56,488 nt of DNA, taken from NCBI GenBank assembly GCA_934095825.1, contig CAKOKQ010000011.1:1-56488 (forward strand), written 5' to 3'. Both the position numbers and the translations under genes were made by a program. The notes under the pieces are model-generated. The model made no database searches. It was given only the letters and a program-made list of their open reading frames with translations, and was not told the DNA's origin. Positions 29,686-37,600 of the stretch are shown here, piece after piece. Numbering within the stretch: position 1 is the stretch's first letter; each line of letters begins with the position of its first letter. The stretch comes from an uncultured Bacilli bacterium (GTDB lineage: Bacteria; Bacillota_I; Bacilli_A; RF39; UBA660).

Positions 29686-30141
29686 GGAATCTTAAAATAT
29701 TTATTGTGGTAGTAAAAAAAATCGTTATACAGCCTAAAAAATATAGTTAGTTTACATTTGGAAGTAAAATATTTTAAGATTCTTGGTAATATCCTTACAT
29801 TCATGTCCAAGATTTTTCTTTCCCTTCTAACTTTGATGCGACATGGGGCGATGCTCGTGAGTGGAATCAGAATAGCGCTGGCTATCTGACTAACAACTGG
29901 AATGTGGCTAACAGTCTTGGTGCCCGCCCAGATTCCTACTAAGATAGATTTAGATTTATGGCACTAGTGATTAATGGCTACGGCTATTAATATAAGAAGT
30001 AATTTTCTTTTAAGAAAATAATCTATAATAGATTGGAAACAAGATATTACCATGACTATGTCAGAAGATAAAATATAGATACTGTTAGACGAGATTTAAC
30101 AGTTATAAACTATGTTATGTTCTCTTCGGAGAACCTTTTTA
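29686..30141 (+). ncRNA. DGR template RNA gene 7 (TR7), with enlarged 5' hairpin
   Basis: TATAAT at 29674-29679. The 5' hairpin is a 16-bp stem, GAATCTTAAAATATTT pairing with AAATATTTTAAGATTC, around a loop of about 70 nt. TR7 core at 29819-29931 (113 nt). Junction ACTGTTA/TAACAGT, outer TATAG/CTATG. Terminator GTTCTC/GAGAAC with TTCG loop. In frame: SNFDATWGDAREWNQNSAG. Confidence 0.83.
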
Positions 30142-30144
30142 ATT

Positions 30145-30172
30145 TAAAAAACAAGTCAGTTTTGACTTGTTT
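30145..30172 (-). terminator. Intrinsic terminator of Rpn copy C
   Basis: ACAAGTCA / TGACTTGT stem, 4-nt loop; on the minus strand it is followed by a T run. Confidence 0.8.
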
Positions 30173-30182
30173 AATAGATAAA

Positions 30183-31109
30183 TTAGCTTAGGTTTTCTAT
30201 TTCTTTAATAGATAAGCCTGATGATTTAGCAATAATATCAATACTAATGCCAGCAAGTTTTAAGTTTTTAGCCATATCTAGGGCCTTGTTTTTAGAACCC
30301 TGTTCTCGAGCCTCTTCTCTGGCCTCGGCTAGTTCAGTGTTACGAACTATTTCTTTATAGTTATCTTCTTCCCCATTTTCAAATAGTCTGATATATTTAT
30401 CATCACTGGATAATTCCTTGGCTCTAGCCACTATTTTTTTGGCTTTTTCTTTACTCATAATTTCATTCAACTCTCTTTCAAATACTTTAATATTACAAGT
30501 AGATAAAATTCTACATATTTTTGCCCAATTTTCTTCTTGGCTGTTAAGATAAGTATACCGCTTATTTAAAGCTTTATCTATATTAATATTAATAGTTTTA
30601 ATACTATCATCAATAATTTTCCCAAAATCAGTACGAGATACTCCTGTCTCAACTAAATATTCTGATTTATGGTTATAAGAATTTAGATTAACAATGATTG
30701 TATTATAGGCTTTCTTATATTTGCCATTTTTAATTTCTAAGGCTCCCATTTCAACTTTAAAAGCATAGAATGAATTTCTCATAACCATGATACGAGAGGA
30801 ATTCATTTCTAAAATACATTTAACTGTTTTTTTGCCATTTTTATAAGTTATTAATAAATCACTTTTACTGCTAGCATCAATTATTGAATGCTGGGGCAAA
30901 TCCTTTGGCATCAGTTTAATCTTACCTTTAATATCTTTGATATCTGTGTCTTCGATAATAGATACTATGTATTCTGTTAAAGGGATAGTATCATTAGATA
31001 TAAACATCTGATTAAACATGATATCCCATACTAAGGGGAACATAAAATTCGAAATGTTATGTTCTTTATTATAATGCCATATTTCGATAATTTTGTTTTT
31101 CTCTAACAT
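30183..31109 (-). CDS. Rpn-family PD-(D/E)XK nuclease, copy C
   Basis: 308 residues, closely related to copy A (LVWDIMFNQMF, SKSDLLITY, CILEMNSSR, EEDNYKEIVRNTELAEAREEA, LSIKEIENL) but without the GI-repeat run. It stands between template RNA genes 7 and 8, on the opposite strand, so it either inserted into the array or was carried with unit 8. It has the conserved upstream block and a leader ORF, and its own terminator. Confidence 0.87.
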   Translation of the reverse strand: MLEKNKIIEIWHYNKEHNISNFMFPLVWDIMFNQMFISNDTIPLTEYIVSIIEDTDIKDIKGKIKLMPKDLPQHSIIDASSKSDLLITYKNGKKTVKCILEMNSSRIMVMRNSFYAFKVEMGALEIKNGKYKKAYNTIIVNLNSYNHKSEYLVETGVSRTDFGKIIDDSIKTININIDKALNKRYTYLNSQEENWAKICRILSTCNIKVFERELNEIMSKEKAKKIVARAKELSSDDKYIRLFENGEEDNYKEIVRNTELAEAREEAREQGSKNKALDMAKNLKLAGISIDIIAKSSGLSIKEIENLS

Positions 31110-31149
31110 TGTAAGCCTCCTCCTGTATTTTTAAAACAAATTTTTGCAT
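31069..31149 (-). CDS. Leader ORF overlapping the Rpn-family gene (copy C)
   Basis: 26 codons behind ACGGAGGTGA, overlapping the nuclease start by 41 nt in the same relative frame as the other two leaders. The nuclease's own ribosome site, CAGGAGGAGG, lies inside it. Confidence 0.5.
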   Translation of the reverse strand: MQKFVLKIQEEAYNVREKQNYRNMAL

Positions 31150-31340
31150 AGTATCACCTCCGTTTCTTAGAAGGGTATTATTTATCCTCCTAATTATATA
31201 TATTGGTAACACCTTGCTAATTTCCTTCAAAAATTTGTAAATTTAATTAAAAAATAACAATTTTTGACAAAATAATTAATAAAAGTTATCTTTCAGTAAA
31301 AAATGTTATAAATTATAAAAAAATAGCTTATAATGAGGAT

Positions 31341-31733
31341 GGAGCATAGGCTCTAGGATTAACCTTTTTATGTTGCTATTTACCTGCTTTGCCATCGGTC
31401 CCCTTCTAACTTTGATGCGACAAACGGCAATGCTCGTGAGTGGAATCAGAATAGCGCTGGTTATCTGAACCCTTGGAACAATGTGGATAACACTTTTGGT
31501 GCCCGCCCAGATTCCTACTAAGATAGATTTAGATTTATGACACTAATGATTAATGGCTACGGCTATTAATATAAGAAGTAATTTTCTTTTAAGAAAATAA
31601 TCTATATAGATTGGAAACAAGGTTAGTCCTTGGTAATTTACCTAAACATATAATATAGATATCATTAGACTAGTTTTAATGATTATAAACTATATTGCTT
31701 AAAAATCCGAAAATGATCTTTTCGGATTTTTAA
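31341..31733 (+). ncRNA. DGR template RNA gene 8 (TR8)
   Basis: TATAAT at 31329-31334, 5' hairpin GAGC/GCTC, TR8 core at 31398-31510 (113 nt). Full conserved 3' domain with junction ATCATTA/TAATGAT and TATAG/CTATA. Terminator AAAAATCCGAAAA/TTTTCGGATTTTT. Separated from unit 7 by Rpn copy C. In frame: SNFDATNGNAREWNQNSAG. Confidence 0.85.
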
Positions 31734-31740
31734 AAGTTAA

Positions 31741-32050
31741 ATAATACCTCGGATAATCCGCGGGTTCGGTTTAGCTTTAGCGATGAGTCTTTAAAATTAA
31801 AACTCCTTTGTCATAATATATAATGCAATCTGGCAAAAAGCATTAAAAATAACAAAGGAGGGATGCCCAATTAAGGAAATGAATAGTTTATCACACACAA
31901 AGTGAAATTGTAAATATCATATAGTATTTGCCTCAAAGTGTAGAAGAAAAGAGAACAATTAACCCTAGATAATATAGACCAGTTTATTGATAGTCACTAA
32001 GCAAAGCATTCTAAGATGATATAGAAAAACCACTAGAAGTAGTTGTTGCC
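31741..32050 (+). mobile_element. Remnant of an IS200-like element
   Basis: From ATG 31879 the frame reads NSLSHTK, then a TGA, then NCKYHIVFASKCRRK, the typical start of IS200 TnpA (Y1 transposase) with the Trp codon turned to stop, followed by further stops. Upstream lie an imperfect palindrome (CCTCGGATAATCCGCGG, near 31747) and CTCCTTTGT/ACAAAGGAG arms, as expected for the left end. The rest is decayed; this accounts for the gap up to rpsD. Confidence 0.75.
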
Positions 32051-32063
32051 TGTTAAAAGCTAA

Positions 32064-32091
32064 ATAAAAAGCCTCACTTAAGAGACTTTTT
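32064..32091 (-). terminator. Intrinsic terminator of rpsD
   Basis: On the minus strand, AAGTCTC / GAGGCTT stem (one G-U) with a T run, directly after the rpsD stop. Confidence 0.8.
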
Positions 32092-32092
32092 A

Positions 32093-32695
32093 CTATCTGT
32101 TGTAGTATTCAACGATTAATGCTTCGTTAATATCAGGATTTAATTCACTTCTATCAGGGAAACGAAGATATTTTCCAGTTAACTTATTAGCGTCAAATTC
32201 AACATAAGCTGGTCTATTTAAAGTAGCTTCAACAGCAGCTTTAATAGCAGGATGGTCTAAAGATTGTTCTTTAACAGCGATAACATCACCAGGTTTTACT
32301 GTATATGAAGGAATATCAACTTTGATACCATTAACAGTAATATGACCATGGTTAACAACTTGACGAGCAGCACGACGAGTAGTAGCAAGTCCCATACGGT
32401 AAACTACATTATCAAGTCTTGTTTCAAGAAGTTGTAGTAAATTTTCACCAGTAATACCAGCCATCTTAGTAGCGCGTTTAAATGTTTTAGCAAATTGCTT
32501 TTCATTTAAACCATACATGAATCTAACCTTTTGTTTTTCTTGTAACTGAACACCATATTCGCTTAATTTTCTACGACGGTCTTGTCCATGAATACCAGGA
32601 GCATAAGGTCTTCTTGCAAGTTCTTTACCATTTTCTAAAGTAGAGAAACCAAGATGACGAGATTTCTTATATTGAGCACCAGTGTATCTAGCCAT
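32093..32695 (-). CDS. rpsD: 30S ribosomal protein S4
   Basis: 200 residues beginning [16 protein letters not shown], with the S4 RNA-binding domain [20 protein letters not shown]. Primary 16S rRNA-binding protein and assembly initiator. The start at 32695 is chosen over the in-frame ATG at 32713 because AAAGGAGAA of that upstream codon stretch is the ribosome site and because S4 proteins begin MARY. It stands alone, as in other Bacillota, behind a structured leader. Confidence 0.97.
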   Translation of the reverse strand: MARYTGAQYKKSRHLGFSTLENGKELARRPYAPGIHGQDRRRKLSEYGVQLQEKQKVRFMYGLNEKQFAKTFKRATKMAGITGENLLQLLETRLDNVVYRMGLATTRRAARQVVNHGHITVNGIKVDIPSYTVKPGDVIAVKEQSLDHPAIKAAVEATLNRPAYVEFDANKLTGKYLRFPDRSELNPDINEALIVEYYNR

Positions 32696-32719
32696 AAATA
32701 ATTCTCCTTTCATTATATT

Positions 32720-32860
32720 TGCTTTTACTTAGTACGAACCCGAAGATTATAGGGGAGTCTATCTAAATACTTTCTCATAGGCAGAGATAGATACTTATAA
32801 CCATAAATGGGATAGACACTTCAATAAGCTTTTGGGCACTGCCAATTAAATGCAAGAATA
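32720..32860 (-). promoter_or_regulatory. Probable S4 autoregulatory leader
   Basis: Between rpsD and the divergent 32991 gene. On the minus strand GTGTCTATCCC pairs with AGATAGACTCC over GTCTATC/GATAGAC, with further local hairpins between. Bacillota rpsD mRNAs are known to carry an S4-binding leader; the match here is by position and pairing only. Confidence 0.5.
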
Positions 32861-32990
32861 ATTTACCATATCCATAAATATAAGTCAATCAAACTGCTAA
32901 AATTTGTTTAAATTTGTCAGAATAAATTGTATTTTTAGTCAAAAAATGATATTCTTATATTAGTTATGATAGAGAAGGGCAAGTGTAAAT

Positions 32991-33848
32991 ATGAAAAATA
33001 AGATAAAAATAAATTTTCGAGACAAAAGAACGATTATATTATCCATATTATTAGGACTCCTTTTAATCGGCCTAATAATATTTATTTGTGGTAAAGTATT
33101 TCATAAAGATAAAGAAATAACACCAGAAGATCCTACAACTAAGGAATTTGAAAACTATCTTAAAGATGCTATTAAACCGTTTGATGAAGATACCATTAAA
33201 GATTTTATTAGTAGTACAGATAAACTATCGACAATTGATTCCATTTATTGGGGAGCCATTTATTCAGATAAAATAGGTAATGATTTAAAAATTATGTATA
33301 CCTTAAGTAGACTAATCTATAATGATTCTGATTTACTTAGTTACATGAAATCAAAAAATATGTTCGATGAAGAATCAGGCTTATCAGAAGTTACATTATC
33401 AATCAAATTTATCAATAAAGCTTTAAATGCTAAATTTGTTGATACTAAGATTGCTGCTAATGACGAATTTACTACAGGCTACTATGATGGCATTGCGGCT
33501 GTTATGTGTGATACAGAAAATTGTATCGTTTCAGTTAGTAAAGATAAAGAACTTGATAATAGTTCTTTAGGATCATATATATCAATAAAAAGTGATTTAA
33601 CTAAGAATAAAGAAGGTTATGAAATAACTGCCCAGCATTATTATTATGAATTAGATTTAGATGGAAACTTACAATTAGATGTTTATAATAATGCCTTTAA
33701 AGAAAAACAATTTTGTAGTACTTCTATAACTTATTTGTATGCTAATAACTACAAACTTCCTGATAGTTGTGATGCTAATGCTACTCTTGATAAAACGAAG
33801 TATACATTTGATAAAAATTATCGCTTTGTTAAATCAGAAAATATTTAA
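32991..33848 (+). CDS. Single-pass membrane protein at the head of the Tad operon
   Basis: 285 residues: basic N-terminus, one membrane helix (about 14-35) and an extracellular domain with a few cysteines. I do not recognise a family. It opens a ten-gene run (32991-46344) with gaps of at most 20 nt, so it is probably part of the pilus system. Poor ribosome site (AAGGGCAAG). Confidence 0.65.
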   Translation: MKNKIKINFRDKRTIILSILLGLLLIGLIIFICGKVFHKDKEITPEDPTTKEFENYLKDAIKPFDEDTIKDFISSTDKLSTIDSIYWGAIYSDKIGNDLKIMYTLSRLIYNDSDLLSYMKSKNMFDEESGLSEVTLSIKFINKALNAKFVDTKIAANDEFTTGYYDGIAAVMCDTENCIVSVSKDKELDNSSLGSYISIKSDLTKNKEGYEITAQHYYYELDLDGNLQLDVYNNAFKEKQFCSTSITYLYANNYKLPDSCDANATLDKTKYTFDKNYRFVKSENI

Positions 33849-33862
33849 AAGGAGAAATAATC

Positions 33863-34612
33863 ATGCATAAACGAAAAATATTAGTAATTTTATTAAACAT
33901 TATTGCCTTTTCTGTTATAGGATTAAAGAATGTTTCCGCAGCAGCTTGTACCTTAGAACAACAAGTAAAGGTTAATAATGAAGCTGGCCTTGTTACTTAC
34001 AGCGTTCAGCCTTTTGAATATCATTACAGCGATCCTGATGCTAGTGCTGAAAATAAAGATAGCGTTGAGACTCAAATTTCTGGATACTTGGGAATGCTAG
34101 AGATTTACAATTTAACTGATAATATTTATGTGACTGTTGCTAATTCTAATGAAAATAGTCAAACAAAATATACTTATAATGATTCTGCTGATGGGACAGT
34201 TAGTTTAAGTACTGGTAGTATGGAATATTTGAAAAATTATACAATAAGTATTTTTGCTAGTAATGAAGACTGTAGTAAAAACGCTATTCGAACCATTGAT
34301 ATTGTAGTGCCTCGTGAAAATAGATATTATTACTCTGATTATTGTGAAAATTATCCTGATTACTTTTATTGTTCTCAATTCTTAAATCTAGAAGAAATAT
34401 CCCAAGATGATTTTAATCGCGGGATAAAAGAGTATGCTAAGACTCATAAAAGTGCAACAAATGATAATAGAAAAGAAGGCATAATTGAAGCAACTGCAGA
34501 TTTTGCTAAAAATAACTGGCTAATAATTACTATTGTTATCATAGTGATTTTAGGAATTATGGCGGGTGCTATTGTAATAAAAAATAAAAAAAGAAAGAAG
34601 CAGATAGTATAA
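33863..34612 (+). CDS. Exported, C-terminally membrane-anchored protein of the Tad operon
   Basis: 249 residues. Signal peptide to about residue 25 (ends VSAAA), an extracellular part with acidic and Cys-containing patches (ENYPDYFYCSQF), and a C-terminal membrane helix (about 216-238) with a Lys/Arg tail, so it is anchored outside the cell. No LPXTG motif. Ribosome site AAAGGAGAAA. The stop overlaps the start of the giant protein by one base. Confidence 0.65.
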   Translation: MHKRKILVILLNIIAFSVIGLKNVSAAACTLEQQVKVNNEAGLVTYSVQPFEYHYSDPDASAENKDSVETQISGYLGMLEIYNLTDNIYVTVANSNENSQTKYTYNDSADGTVSLSTGSMEYLKNYTISIFASNEDCSKNAIRTIDIVVPRENRYYYSDYCENYPDYFYCSQFLNLEEISQDDFNRGIKEYAKTHKSATNDNRKEGIIEATADFAKNNWLIITIVIIVILGIMAGAIVIKNKKRKKQIV

Positions 34613-37600
34613 TGAAGAAATATAGTAAAGCCTTAATATTAATATTATTTCTACTTACTAGCAATGTAGGTTTTGTTAACGCTACTAGTGATAATAATGC
34701 TACTTGCTGTAAATACATAACTAATGGTAAAACTGGTTATAAATGGATAAATAGTAATGCTACTTGTGCTAATCCAGTAGACAGTAGTTATTGCAAAGAT
34801 ATACCAAATAATACAACAACTACAGAAGATACTAAAGGCTGCTATGCTAATAGTAGTGAATCTTTGTTTGAATATGTTGAAAAATCGAAGGCTCGTAGTG
34901 GGTGGCATTTAGTAAATTATGATGAAGCAACATGTAATACCTTTATTAAAAACATTGCCGATGATGCAGCAACAAAAGCTGAACAAAGTGCTGGCAACCA
35001 AGTAATTGTTGGTGCCGATACAACTGATGGCTCTAAAAACACTTGTAAAAGTTATACCGTAAAAAGAGTAAGGGAGTATAATAACAGCCTTTATTCTGGT
35101 ATTTCTAGAGGAAATAATAAATATTTTTATAGTCCTGTTTCTGTTTCATTTAGTGATCCATATACAACTAACAGAGCTAATCAGTATTATGTTTATCAGA
35201 CTACCTCTAATTGTAATGATGACAATAAAAATGTTCCGGCATTCTGTATCGATCCTGGGGCTGAAGGTGCCTCTCCTAGTGGGACTAAATATCGTCCAAG
35301 TACGGATTCTATAATTGATAAAAATACTAAATTTGGTCGTGGTATGACTAAACTTTACATCTACTGGTATGTAGAGAAAAAAGACGAAATAATGGCTGAT
35401 TATAATGGCTCAGCCGAAGGAAAAGAAGACTACTTAAACTATATAATGAATACTATTTCTCGTCTTCTTGTCATAAATTATGGAAAGGAAGCTGGTATTT
35501 CTAATATTTGGGCTAAAAAGACTTGGGGAAATGATGAAAAGAAAGCTTGGCAAAAAGGCAAACTAGTAAAATCTAGTGGTATGAATGAAACTTCTTGGAA
35601 TCGTTTAAATACTGTTTGGAATGATGTCAAGAAAACTGCCGAAGGTAGTGGAGATGTCGTAAGTAAAGAAGATTTAGACAACGAGGTACAATTATATCTA
35701 GAACAAGATAGTGCTTCTATGACCCAGTCAAGTGTTGCGGCAAGTTTTACGATTACGATTAAAGCTGATAAAAAAACTATTTTAGATGATATTTTAAATA
35801 ACAAAAAATATTCTCTAAGTTTAAGTGATGAAAAAGATAACGCTATCGCTCTAGATGCTAATGACTATAAAATGGGTGAGTGGAACCGCGTAAGTGATAC
35901 TAGTGCTAATGTTAAAATTGATTTAAAAAAAGCAGATCTTGGGGTCGTAACTGATTCTGTTAATATTAACTTTAGTATTACAGCCAAATCGGAAAAATCT
36001 TTAAAAAATATTATTTTATTACAATCTGTTACTAGTGTTTCTCCAAAATATAAACAACCATATCAACAATTTATAACTTTCTTAAATGGTACTTTAGGAA
36101 GAACAGCTAGTTTAAAAGTAAATTATGATATAAAGAAAGAAAAGACATCTTGTACACCACTTTATTATACAGATTGTAAGTCAACTGCATCGGTATATCA
36201 TTTAGTTGAAGGAACGCAATCCCCAGAAATATATAGTCAAATTATGTCTTCAATTAAAAGTATTGATGAATTAAACACATTCGTTAATGATGTAAAGAGT
36301 GCTATTGATCGGTTAAAAAACTTCTCCTTATCATTAAATGATTTAAAATTAGTTGGTGGTTTAACTAAGAATGTTTCTGAAAAAACAAGCTCTATCAATC
36401 AATTGATAGGCGAATTAAAAAATATTCTTAATCGTGTTAATGTTAATAATAATAAACTAGCAGCTAACTTAAAAAATTCAATTAGTGATGCTGTTGAAAG
36501 AGGTAACTATTTAACTTTATTAAGTTATATAACTGGTAGTATTTCTGATACGATAAGTAATGGGGTTGATTATGATGAACTCTTAAAAGAATATAACGAG
36601 ATACTAGATGCGGCCAAAGCAGCTAAAGAGGCAGGTCAAGTAACTGATTCTACTTATGAATTTTTAACTAATATTAAGAATATGTTAAGTGCTGGTAAGA
36701 GTGTTGGTGGTATTAAAAATATTATTGGAGCTGCTACTACATTAGGAAATTATTTGGTTAATAATAAGGGTTTAGATTCTGATGGAATTAAAGGTTTCTC
36801 TCAAGTCTTTACAACATTCACGAGTAATTTAGTAACTAAAACTCAAGATGGTATGAGTGGCATTGTAAATAGTTTTAATGATATTGCAAGTAAGATTACT
36901 AATGTTGTAAATAATGGTGGTAAACTTACAGATGTTTCTAACATTTTTAGTACTCTTACAAGTTCTATAAGTGTTGATTGGGAAAAATGTATTATTGGCG
37001 ATGATACAAATGATCCAACTGATCCTAACGGTAATTCTTATACTGTTCAATCTGAAAATAGTTATTGTAAAGTTGTTTGTAAAGAAGACTATGCTATTAA
37101 AACTCCTGGTAAATTAGGTACTGTTTATGCTGGTCAAAATATTTCTGTTAATTTAGATAATGTTTATCATGCAACTGTTGGTATGGCTGGTCAAAGAACT
37201 TGTGTAACTACTTCGATTGATAATCAAAAATATGTTGATGCGGCTGTTGCTAAAAAAGAAGAAATAAAAAATAAATATAATGAATTTAAAAAGAATTATG
37301 GCAAATATAAAGGAGCACAAACAACAGGTGTATCTGACCCTCATAAACCAGAAATTAAAGAAAGCATTGCGGACATATCTGGTGCTAGAGAAAAATTAGA
37401 AATCATAGCAAAGGGAATCGTTGAAGATGGTGTTAAAGCATTTATTCGAACATTAGTTCCTAATGATTTAGATGTACAATATAGTTATTTAAGTAATTTC
37501 AATTCAAGTGATTTAATAACAATTCTTACAAATTGTCTTACGGCTGGCGGCACCGATAGCATTACTGATGAAGTGCTTGATGCAATGATTGGCAACGATG

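Noticed and set aside
26895..31510. Repeats spaced by about 400 nt as a CRISPR array or plain tandem duplication
   Set aside because: Repeats of more than 300 nt with internal promoter, structured RNA and terminator, and unequal conservation; no short repeat/spacer pattern and no cas genes.
31879..31950. TGA read as Trp (recoded genetic code), suggested by TGA at a Trp site in the IS200 TnpA remnant
   Set aside because: All long genes use TGG for Trp without internal TGA, and the remnant has further stops; ordinary decay explains it.
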